A model generated the notes under the pieces. It ran no database searches, was not told the origin of the DNA, and worked only from the letters and a program-made list of their open reading frames with translations. A DNA stretch of 64,000 nucleotides from Pachypanchax playfairii (taxonomy: Eukaryota > Chordata > Actinopteri > Cyprinodontiformes > Aplocheilidae). The position numbers were made by a program, and so were the translations under genes. This document shows, piece after piece, positions 15,301 to 26,400 of this stretch; positions within the stretch are counted from its first letter, which is position 1, and each line of letters starts with the position of its first letter. The stretch is taken from positions 7,352,663-7,416,662 of the forward strand of contig SSNP01000007.1 in NCBI GenBank assembly GCA_006937955.1, given 5' to 3'.

Positions 15301-18300
15301 TGATAATTCTGGCACACTATGAGTGGAATAAGCTTAGTGATTTCATCTGCAAACAGAAACAAAAATGAAAGATTTATGGCTCATAAAAAGTTCAAACGAC
15401 AGAAAAACCAAAATCCCTGTCTGTGTCATTCCACACTCATGACCTCCAAACTTTAGCACATGTTGAAGGCAAAGTGATAAAATGCTCAGTTTGTGGCCAA
15501 ATATGAGCAAAACAAGTACAGTTACTGACATAGAAAACAGAGGCTTTTACAGGAAAAGCCTGTGTGATTCACCCCCCCTCACTCAACTCTAATGAGTCAA
15601 AAAGTGTGACCTGCACTTAAACAAAAAGTCACAGCCAGAAGCTGTAAACTCATTTTCCTCATCCGAGCCCGCAACGTCGGCAAGACCTGGAAGATGTGCT
15701 ACAAGCATGCACAATAAATCTGACGTGAAATCATAGTCATAAAAGCAATTAGCTGACCCTGCGCCACTCGTCCTTGGACATGACAGTGAGAATTCATACA
15801 GAGTCCTCTAAGGAGCCTGGCTGCAGGGTTGCACGGAGAAGGGGAAAAAAGTGCAACACAGCAACAATAAAATGGAGAGCCCTTCCTGTGTCATTAACCA
15901 CCGAAACAAACAGCACATTATGCGCGATAAGTGCTGTGAAACAGAGAATTGAGTTTTTATGTTTTTCCAAAGAGAAAACTTTAACACGGCTGGTGAAATG
16001 AGCTGCGGTGGGCAGTAAGACGAAGACGGCATGTCACACTCAGACGTCCTGCATCATCAGGCCTCACTGCTCAAGCTGTTTATTAGACAACAAAATGATA
16101 AGAATTAAACTCAAACAACAGAAACTAAGGAAATGGTAACGCTAACGGCAGGTGTTGAAAGCCTCTGAGGTGCGAGATACAGAATCAGATAAGACTTTTT
16201 GCTACTTTAAAAAAAAAAATTAAAGTAACTTTTTTTTGCAACCTTGAATGTGCTTTCTCTCTCTCCCACACCCACACACGCTACTTCTCACCATCACTTC
16301 CCTCTCAGTAATTACAATGAGGCCGAACTAGTGGCTGCCACCTAGTGACCGTCTTCCCCAATAATCATGAAATATCTCTATGGCTCGCGCCCCCACTCGG
16401 ACCATAACTCTCCTTTACTGCAGACAGCTCCAATAAAGGATTACAATTACAATTAAAGTAATGAGCAAAGAGGAAAAAAATGAAAATCTCAGAGAAGGTT
16501 CCCCTGACTAACTAAATGGTAGCCCAGTTTCTTGACAGAATGGAGTTACCATACCAGACTTATTACTGGCTCTCATTTCTTATTCTGCCCCAATAATTAA
16601 TTTGGAGCATGTTGAAACCTGGAGTTCTCAAAAATTAAAATAACGGCTTTAAAAATGATAAATGTGAAAAGCGTGGATGAATGAATTCTCTCTTGTTATT
16701 TTATGGTTTATGGCACCTCAGGAGAAAAACACTGCAATCACTTAAAAAAGTACAATAAATTTTGGATTTTTTACCTTCAAATTAACAAAAAAAAGAAGAA
16801 TTCTAAAAGAATAAAAGACAAAAACACAAACATGCAGATACTGAATATATCAGTGTTAGATGTGATACCCACAAAGATACAGGAGGAGAGTCAATGTGAA
16901 CAAAAAAATGACTGAATCAAAACCTCAGCGTGACCTACGACTTCCTGGTATCATTGCTGTTTTACATTTGTGTTACACCCACACATTTTTTTAACTGCTT
17001 TGTAGCTAACATATGAGTAACATCTGTCTGTGTTTAACTTATGGAGTTCACCAAAAGAGGCATTAGGGAGAGTTAAACTGTTGAGAAAAAGAGCAAAAGA
17101 ACAATAAAGAGCTCCAGTTGCTGCTGTGGTGCCTTCATGTCTTTGGCTATACCAGTTACTGTTGATCTGAGCCTGTTCTACCGTATTTCTTACCCTGAAC
17201 ACAATCTTCTGTTCACCCTCTATGAAAAGATGGTTATATTGTAGCAAAGGGGTAACGGAAATTTGAAGACTGCTGAGCCAAAACAGATCACTTCAAAGCG
17301 GCTTATTTAACGCTTGCTAAATTTTTCATCACAGTCGCTAAATATCCTGGGGAAGCAGAGCTTTTGAAGTTGCTGTGAGACCGGGGATGTTCTCCTTACA
17401 ATTCTTATTCTCCTCCCTCTGCTGTACTAAAATCCCCAAACCTAAACACATAATGCATATCCAGTTCACACTATCTATGCCAACATGCACACACAGACTG
17501 AGAATGACAATTCTGATACTAAAATCTCAATGATTTAACTCCCTATTTCCCTTCAAGCTTTTATTTTTGACTCAGTTTTGCAGCAAAAGGTCAAACGGTC
17601 TAAGATTTCTCTAAGTTTAGTTGAATCATTTCCAGTTATGATTCAACAGTAAGAGATCGAGCAAAATGGGATCAATGGAAGAGTTCCAATGCAGAAACAA
17701 AGCTGACCAAAAAGAAAGAAAAGGCTAGTTTTAATATTTGTCAAAAACATCTTGATGATCCTTGGGGCTTTTGGGAAAATATTATGTGAACTGACAAGAT
17801 AAAAGTGGAACTTTTTGGAAGGTGAGTGTCCCCCTACATCTGAAGCATGAAACAAACACTGTATCTCAGATAAAGAATACTATACCAGCAGTCAAACATG
17901 GTGATGGTAGTGTGCTGGTCTGAGGATGCTCTGCTGCTTCAGGACCTGGACGACTTGCAATAATAGATGGAACCATAAATTCTGCTCTCTATCAGAAAAT
18001 ACTAAAAAAGTGCGTCCAGCAATCAGAATGCTACTTTAAGCTCAAGGGCACTTGGGTAATGCAGCAGAAGCATACAATCAAAAGTGCACCAGGAAGTACA
18101 TTACTAAATAGGTCCAGTAAATATAATAAAATGAAGAACGTGGAGTGAATTAGTCAAAGTCCAGACTTAAATTTGATTGAGATGGTTTGACATGACCTGT
18201 GGCAAACTAATTCTGCAGAGATGAGTGGGCCAAAATTCCTCCACAGTGATGTGAAAAACTCTGTACCAGTTATTACAAAGACTTGATTGCTGTTGTTGCT

Positions 18301-21300
18301 GCCAAGCATGGCAAAGACAGTTCAGGTTTATGGGGCAAATACTTTTTACACAGGTCCAGATTGATATGGAAAGTATAAAAAGACTCAGGAACTCCCACCA
18401 ATAGACTGACATGGGTAATTGAAACCACAAGGGTGAGCCAAAGGTGCAAGTAGGTGGAGCCTGTAGACAGACAGAGCCGGGATGAAAGAAAGCAAACGGC
18501 ACACCAGAGGCAACAACAGCAGCTGGCAGTGACTGATATACCAGTCAACTGCGGAGCACAGACACTTGCTCAGTCTTTTTAACTGGAGGTCCAGAGCTGC
18601 CCCTCTGGGTTGAATGGTGGCAGAGGCTGTGGCACTGGCCCTTGAGCTGGGTCCTCATCCCACTGAGGAGAGCCCGTGCAGTGCTGTGTGCCAGGGCCTG
18701 CTGATCTGGGCGAGGTGAGTCAGAACCTGTTAACATGACTGGTGTCCCCAGTCTGACACACTGGGTTGTCTGACATGGCCATGTGCACATGGATGTTATA
18801 CAAATGTGTGTATGTGTGCGTGTTTGTATGCGCTTGCTCTCTCTCTCTCTTCCTTTCCAACCCTGCCAGCACTCCCTTTCCTCTCATCCAGATAAAATCC
18901 TTTCAGACACAAATTTCAATTATTCACCTCATCCAAATAATGCCATGTGACAAGAATTATCCCTACTGTAATAATCCACTTAACTGGGAAAGAGCAGCTC
19001 ATCAAAAAGAAAAAAGAGAAAAGGGCTTGGAAGAGAGGGTGGTGGTGGTGGGACTTGTCAACCAGTCTTGAATCAGGACCTTCGTAACAAGAATTTCTTC
19101 CCCTTTTTGAGGAGGCAGTCTTCAAGTGCACTGGGATGATGAAATTGAAGTAAATTGAAAGAAAGCCTGAGAGAATGCTCCCACAATCAATAAACCCAGG
19201 ATTAAATTAGCCTTGGCATGAAGGGATGATGGAGGGAAGATGAAGAGTGAATGGTGGCGAATGACATTGAGACATGCAGGCTGAACAATACAACCTGGAT
19301 GCTGTGCCCATACAAGGACAGTGAATGTACCTGAGATCTTTTTCATCCCATTTAGTACCAACAAAACTCCTTATAAACACGTCACTTCAACATTAATAAA
19401 AAAACATCTGATGCTTATTGTTGATCGGTGTCCCATTCTGTTAATAATCACAACTTGTACTGCTAATAAGAAGAAACAACCTTTTATTCACATCTTTTTT
19501 CTGTGAACAACGATATTCAAATTTACTAAAACCTTCTAAAGAAGGACAAAAGTGAAGATTTACACTCTACATGACTAAAGTTATTGTTGTTGTTAAGAAA
19601 CTATTTTGATACTTTTTTGAGAATGAGGACATAAGGAAAACTAACTACAGCTAATCTACAGCAGATTGTTACTGACGTCACTATCTGATACTTGGAACTC
19701 TTTTACATTAGATCTCCTTGAAAAAATTAGTAATACCATTAAATCAGCAGAATAAAGTTATCAGATATTAAGAATGAAGATGTTTCATTGTTTCGTTTTG
19801 TGTTGCCTGAATCTGCAGACTTTCATTCCTAAAAATACCACAGCCAGTGGGTTTCTGAGTATGCATACAAGCAAAGAAACTGGTCAGTGATGCTTAGATA
19901 GAACTTTCAGATTCTGGAGAATTAACACGGATTAGTCATCAATATCTAAACCAATCAAATAATCTAATTCTTTTTTAAAAGTGGTTGTTGCAAAATCTAA
20001 TTCAATAGTCTTGTGATTAAAATTTAAGCTCAAACTTATTAAATCAAACAACCATGTTTACATTTTTTTCTTATCAATCAAATAATCTGTACTGAAATGA
20101 ATTGTGACACTTACCAGTGTCTCTCTGGGACGAGCGGCTCCGTCGTGTAAAGGCAGAAGGCCGTTCTGTGGAGACAAACCAACAGCAGTATTATGGAGCC
20201 ATCTACTGGAGGATATATGCCATGGTGCCTCTTCAAACGTGCATTTATATACCTGATGGGATAAATCCCCTATAATCCACTGTACAATTTAAAAAAAATC
20301 TGTGTAACTTCAGTGTTTTAAAGAATCACGCTGAGCATATTCAAAATCTAGGAAGTTAAAATCAAACATTTGGATTACACTCATTTAGGCTGGTCTTCTG
20401 GTATTATATTAAAACCTGAAACTTAGATTTGGATCATTGTCAGCTTTTCTTTGTACGTTTAAATATGTCTATAATAAAAGAGATACGGAAAGAGCTATTA
20501 AGATCCCCGACTCCTTTTTTTCTTGGCATTCTAATGTTACATGAGAATCGACTACTTGCCATTTTCAGAGGCTACTACTAAAAGTTAGAGAGCTGACAGG
20601 GTGCGTGTTGATTCCAGGAGCAGCACTCACATTTAAAGGCTAACACACAGTTAAACATACTCACAATGCAAGTACAAAAAGTCACACTTAGGCTGCAAAA
20701 CCCCAAGAAAGAGTGAGACTCAACATGAAAAACACTGATGATAATCAACAGTTTGGCATGTTCTGAAGAAAGAAAACACCTTTAAAACAAAAACAGAATA
20801 TATTGTTATAACTGAATTTTACAAGAACAAATAAAAATTCACCACGAGGTGCAAATATCAATGACAAACAAACACCTAAAGGTCAGACTAGTCTTCCTCA
20901 CAAACATGAGGTTCTACCACAGACTTCTCTGGACTGATGAAACTAAGATGACAAAAGTAGAAACAACGTGGAAATTGCTCTTAATCCGAAGCAAACTGCA
21001 TTGTTTATATAGAATGTGACAGCAGGGTGAAGGTATAGACATGCTTGGCACCTGACAAAATCAGGTCACTACTGATGACGAACAAAGGAAGCAGCTGCAC
21101 GAACGGTGAGGCGTACAGAGATATCTAGTCTGCTCAGATTGAGCAAAATGCTTCAGAGTGCATGAAGTGTTGATTTGCAGCACAGACTCACAGTGATATA
21201 AATCACAAAAGTTAAGCAGGAGCTTTGAAGGGAAAGAAGAACAACATTAAACAATGAAGTCAAACAGTCTTATCTGCAGGGCAGTGTGTTCTTTTGTGAT

Positions 21301-22797
21301 AATCATTGGTTGTAGACTCCAGTAATCATTAACTGCACTTCAATAAAGGTTGATTTAAAGTTATATTATTCTCTTCAATTATACCTGAAATAAAAACTGT
21401 GTCAAAATATTTGGTCCAAAAATATCCCACACCCATTAGGGCCAAAAAATTTCAATCCCAGTTTTATACCACAAATATTCTAAATGCTACTTCAAAGTAA
21501 ATACTTTAATCCAACAAAACTTTGTAAACAGTTAATAATTATTCAAAATATAATTTCAATTTCTTGTATCCATTTATTATAAGTGATAACTATACTCTAG
21601 ATTTAACTTTTCTTAAACCTTGGGTGGTGTCAAACTCCAGTCCTTGAGGGCTGCTATCCTGCAGGTTTTAGATGCTCCTCTGCTTTAACACACCTGGTTT
21701 GGATGAGCAGGTTGTTCACGGGCCTCTGCAGAACTTGCTGACATGATGAATAGGTCATTAAATCACTTCAATTAGGCGTGCTGGAGCTAAAATACATCTA
21801 AAACATGCAGGATAGCAGCCATAGAGGACTGAACTCCTACACCAGATGATTAGCTATCAGATTCATAGAAGAAACATTGTACAGCAGGAATCTCGACTCT
21901 TTCAAAAAAACAAAAAGTATCGAAGTCCAAGAGAAAACATGCTGGTTTTAAATGGCACAAGACAGCACAGTCTCATGTCTTTGATTATTCTGATTGGGTT
22001 TGGGATGGACAGAAGTAAAGTAACATGTTGGATTTGTAAGAAACAACATAATGTACGAATTTCTGTTTGTTTTTTAACTTGTGTTATATAATCCAGTACA
22101 AGTTAATATATGTAACAAGATAAGCACATAAAAATATTTTTTTCAGTCATGACACATTCTAAATAAACGTTTGAGTTATTTATTTATTTTGAGTTTAATT
22201 CTGTCTTTAACCAAAAGAGGAGTTTAGTAAGAAATTACAGCAGAAAATGATTCTGTTGAGATGTATGAGCCTCCCTGTTTTCTAGCATTTGTTGCCTTGG
22301 AGGTTTTACAGTCATTTAAGCAAATTTTGCAAAAACAAACAAACAAAAAAAACTTAAACTACAAAACCCAGCAGCCTGTGGCTTTTACTGACCTTTCCAC
22401 ACATCACTAACCCAAGACACACATGCTACATGAGTACATTGTAAAACTTTACTACATTTGGTAAAAATAAATAACTAATCTACTTGGGAAACAAGCAGCG
22501 ATATGTTTAAAAACATACAATCACACTCTAGAGTCACTATCGTCCTTTGTTTAATAAAAACAGGTGTGAGAAGCAACTTTTCAAACGTCAGGCTGTTAGC
22601 AAGCTAACTAGCAAGGATGCTATCATCTATTAGCTGATCAATTTAGAAGGTAACACCGAACATTTTAGACTGTTAAAAGCACAAGTTGCGTTTATACAGT
22701 TAAAAAGTTTACATATATTTTTAGACTTCATGAAGTAAATGTCTAAGAGGCATAAATAGACCTGTGTTGGTGACTCAGGTTGCTCGGTGGATGCCAT
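3399..22797 (-). CDS. pex14: Peroxin-14, first three coding exons (partial gene)
   Basis: PEX14 is the peroxisomal membrane docking protein for the import receptor PEX5. Coding exons seen: 22,762-22,797 (MASTEQPESPTQ), 20,115-20,165 (17 codons, starts NGLLPLHDG, ends RPRETL) and 3,399-3,483 (28 codons plus one base, starts ITTAVKFLQNPKVRQTP, ends RAFLKKKG). All have AG acceptors and GT donors and stay in frame. Exon 3 carries the conserved N-terminal domain that binds the PEX5 WxxxF/Y motifs and PEX19: AVKFLQ, VRQTP and the second helix RRAFLKKKG. About 57 residues are encoded here; the membrane segment, coiled coil and acidic tail must lie beyond the left edge. Intron 2 is about 16.6 kb, intron 1 about 2.6 kb. 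The start is the first ATG upstream of exon 2 that matches the PEX14 N-terminus. Head to head with dffa. Confidence 0.93.
9911..9938. repeat. C-run followed by CA microsatellite
   Basis: Nine consecutive C followed by nine AC/CA units in pex14 intron 2. Confidence 0.95.
17590..18362 (+). mobile_element. Tc1/mariner-like transposon remnant
   Basis: Plus-strand reading with frameshifts and stops recovers transposase-like pieces: HLDDPWGFWENIM, then the KVELFG block, a PTVKHGGGSVMVWG-like block (QQSNMVMVV) and SQSPDLNLIEMV, the usual Tc1 SQSPDLNPIE block. The right end carries a GGGGCAAATACTTTTTACACA-type terminal motif shared by a fish Tc1-like family. The left end is not clear. Degenerate and inactive. 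Confidence 0.75.
20880..21310 (+). mobile_element. Degenerate Tc1/mariner-like fragment
   Basis: Contains a LDWLMKLR-like version of the Tc1 LWTDETK block at about 20,925-20,950, and further on pieces resembling fish Tc1-like elements around the CTGCTCAGATT and GGGAAAGAAG stretches. No terminal repeats identified; identity rests on remembered family resemblance. Confidence 0.45.
21624..21844. repeat. Foldback MITE (inverted-repeat element)
   Basis: The left arm (GGTGGTGTCAAACTCCAGTC, then GAGGGCTGCTATCCTGCAGG and TTTTAGATG) is mirrored by an imperfect inverted right arm (CATCTAAAACATGCAGGATA, then GCAGCCATAGAGGACTGAA and TCCTACACC). About 220 bp with a short non-repeated centre. This is a widespread type of teleost foldback repeat. 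Confidence 0.8.
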
Positions 22798-23410
22798 CTT
22801 TCTGTCCCTCGATAAATTGACCGTTCCACGTTCGATTGCTTTTCCTGTAACACGGTTAATTTTGGTTTTATAAATTAAAACTCACACGAATAACCAGATT
22901 TTATGTTTGTTTGTTAATTTTTTTTATATACTTCTTTGTTTGTTTTTTGCAATAACAAGACTAACTTTTAAAAAGTCATAATCAAACGGCTACATAAGCC
23001 TTATTATCAGATGTTGCTTTATGATGCTGAAGTTTAGGTTTTCTTGCACATAATTAAGCAAAACATCAATGTAAAAGCATCACTATTTTTTTAAAGAAAT
23101 TACATCAGTTACTTTACTTGGGTCATTTTTCAAAATTATATTAAACTGTTTTAGAATAACTGTTACAGAAAAGTGAGATTGAGTTTTAATATCTCACTGC
23201 CCTGTTTTTATTTCTATTTATTTAATTTCTGCTTTTTAATTTCGCGTGTAACGTAAAAAAACTACATATCCCAGTAGCCATAGCGCTTTCTTGGCAGTTC
23301 CGCTTTGATAGACAGAAGCCGTTTAGATTTGAGCGCTATTGCTTCTTTGGGCTTAGGGTTAGAATATAACTAAAGAAAATAAAAAAAGATTAAATTATTA
23401 GCTGATTATA
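22798..23410. promoter_or_regulatory. Shared head-to-head promoter of pex14 and dffa
   Basis: 613 bases separate the two start codons, which diverge. At 23,261-23,281 lies ACTACATATCCCAGTAGCCA, a close match to the ZNF143/Staf-type ACTACANNTCCCAGNATGC site that is common in bidirectional housekeeping promoters. No TATA box at a sensible position. Both genes are broadly expressed in other vertebrates. Confidence 0.6.
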
Positions 23411-26400
23411 ATGACTGATGGAAAAGCTTGTAAAGTGTGCAACTATACTCGACAAACATCTTACGGTGTGGCGGTTACCTCGCTGAATGAACTGAAGAAG
23501 AAGGGTGAGTTTACCTAACATGGATTTAACTTGTGTTAAAGAGCTGTTATCTTTAGGACTTCGTTTTATCCAATAGTATGGGATAAACCAGCTACGTGTT
23601 AAATATTGTCCCTCTTTGGCTACCTGTGTTTTTCTTTTTCCAAAACCGAAACAAATGCCGTGAAACCAAAAGTAGACGTCTCTTTTTACATGAGCTTTTT
23701 AAACTGATAGGATTTAACATTGGGTTGCTTTAGTCCTTTGTAGGAGTGTATTTTTTGGGGGAATTTTCAACCATCTTTTCTCTGAATTTGTGAGCTCAGG
23801 AACTGATGTTGGATGAGAAGCTCTGGCTCTGAATCTTACTAAAGGTCTTCTATCAGTTTTAGATCTGGATTCTGTGCCATGAAGTTCCTCCTCTCCAGAC
23901 TCACTCATCCATGTCCTCATCCATGTCCTTATGAACCTGCTTTGGTTTGCACTCATGTTGCAACATCCAGGGACCGTCTTTAAACTGCTCCCACAAAGTT
24001 GGGAGGATAAAAATAGTCAAAGATGTTGTGGCATGCTGAATTCTTTCACAGATTTTTGTACAAGTAGTCTGCATGCCAAACTTCTTGACTTTATCTTCCT
24101 GCAGCAGTGGGAGTGACTGGAACATGTGAACTCCATGATTTGAATGGGCGTCACAAAATGTATAAGGTGTTCTTGATAATCGGGACTATTGTTCCCCAAT
24201 AACAGTGGAAACATGGGAATTTCGACTCGGCTTCTTCTCACTTATCTTTTGTGTTCATGAGCGAGTTGTGTGCCTTGCAGAAACACTTCTGCTTCCTTCA
24301 TGTTTAAACTTGCAGCTGCAGATGTGGAGTCAGTCTAGTGATCTGCTCATTCCTAGAATGAGTCACCAGGCGTTGCCCAGATTCTGTCCATCGATGGTAA
24401 AGTCCTTAATGCAGAAATACCCTCAGTGAGTAGGTCGTATGCAGTTACAGTTCACCTTCTTACTTTGTGCTTTAGATTCTTTTTCAGATGGAGCCTGGAT
24501 TCAGCTTAAAAAACCCTTGAATTTTAGTGGTTGTTTAATAATGTATGACCCTTTTAATACCAGAGTTCTCTATGATATTTGTATTAAATTATAATTGTTG
24601 TTTTTTTTTATCTCCATACATTTAGAAACGTTTCTGTCTCTTTCAACAGGTTGTGATTTTCTGGGGTTCACCCCCACTGACCCGGTCACAGTGGTCCTGG
24701 AGAATGATGGGACAGTAGTAGAGGATCAAGCTTATTTTTTGTGTTTACCTCCAAACACAAAGTTCATGCTGTTGCACAACAAAGAGACATGGGCTCCAGC
24801 TCGCAGGAGTAAGCAGGTTTCTTTCTCTTTTGTCTGGACGGAGTTCTGTTTCTAACAATGAAATGCACAACATTGTGTTTTGGTTCTTATTTTCCTCTGG
24901 TTGTAGTCGACGGTGGTACGGCTTGGATGGAGAGAGATTCTATGGTGCTGGAAGCTGATACAGTTGATGCCCCCAGTTCTGAAGCACCATGGTGGAATCT
25001 AGCCCAGCAGCTGAAGGTGGATCTAACCAGCATAATTCTCATGTCTGAGGCAGACCTACAGGTACCAACATTATTCCTGTATATCACCATAATTTTAGAT
25101 TTAACTGCTGCATTTGTCACAGTGGATCATGCCATTTTACTTTTCTGTTTGGAGCAGTGGGTCAGCATCAGGTGTTTAACACTCAACTGATCTAAGTCCT
25201 TCTGGGTAGAGCAAAGTTTCTGTGTCATCCTCTGCTCTTCTCCTGTATGGGGTCCCACAGGGCGTAGTTCTCGGCCCCCTCATTTTCTTTCTATATTTTC
25301 TCCCACTTGGATCCATATTAAGGAAATATATTGTTCTATTCTAATGCAGACAACTGCCAGGTCATTGTCCCTCTAAAACCAGACATCAAGTTCCACAACA
25401 TTTTCAAATGTAATAAAACATGACCAAAGGGATGTTTTTTGTTAGCTCGATTGAGCCCCATAATCTGGATTTGGGCTTCCTGGCTCAACATATAAAGCCT
25501 ATTATCACAAATGTGGAGGTCAAAGTGGTTATTGATCTTAAACTAGACTGGATTTTCCAGTTGAGTTAGCTAAGCAGCACTTTGAGCCAGGAATCTGTAT
25601 CTTAATTACCATGAGCACTTTTTAACATCACTCACCTTTACAGGTTGAATTTTTAAAATTCTTTCAATTCTTTTAAAGCTGATAATTGTCTTGCCCCTCT
25701 CTACCTCTCCAAGCTGTTACAGCCTTACACACACTTCTGGTCTCTCAGGTCAACTGATTAGCTGCTCCTGAGTTAGCTTAAAACCTTAGAAGTATCATGT
25801 TTTCGCTGCTGCAGCTCCAAAAAATGTGGAATGACTTGCCTTTTCACATTAGACAGGCCTCTTCTCTGAATGTTTTTAAAAACAAATCTCTTTTCTCTTT
25901 CCATTATATGATGAACCTTGAATCTACTCAGAAAGATAAAAGCCAGAAATATATAATCTTTTGATTATTTTTACTTTATCAAAATCAGAAAATGTAAAAA
26001 TGTTCAAATTTGTGCTCATTTCTTCTTAAAAATGATCAGCAAATATGTTATAAATGTCATTAACCTCACATACACACAATTAAATGTGTTTATCTAGTGC
26101 TTAAAGTGCTTCTAAACAACTTCATCTGTGTTTCCAGTCTTTAGTGGATGCCCCACACACTGACCTCGCCTCCGCTATGGGCTTCCAAGAAAAACAGGCA
26201 GAGGAATTCCAAGAGACACTTCAAAGGGTTTTGGATCGAAAAGAGGAGGAAAGGCAGTCCAAAGAACTGCTGCAGCTGTACCTCCAAGCTGTGGAGAAGG
26301 AGCACAGAGTAGGAGAAGGACCAAGCCAGTCCAGCCAGCAAGGTTACGTGGAGTCTCAAAGTTGCAGATAAGCGTATAGATTCTCTCATTTCTGTTTTGT

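Larger units (their letters stand above)
3484..20114 (-). other. pex14 intron 2 (about 16.6 kb)
   Basis: Very long intron without any recognisable coding exon on either strand. It holds one Tc1-like remnant (17.6-18.4 kb), a C-run followed by a CA repeat (9.9 kb) and several AT-rich, homeobox-motif-rich stretches that resemble conserved non-coding elements (about 6.9-7.25, 13.0-13.7, 14.2-14.8 and 16.4-16.65 kb). In tetrapods PEX14 neighbours CASZ1, so long-range enhancers in this intron are plausible, but that is inference. Confidence 0.7.
20166..22761 (-). other. pex14 intron 1
   Basis: Intron of about 2.6 kb. It contains a degenerate Tc1-like fragment and a foldback MITE (listed separately); otherwise AT-rich with nothing recognised. 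Confidence 0.7.
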
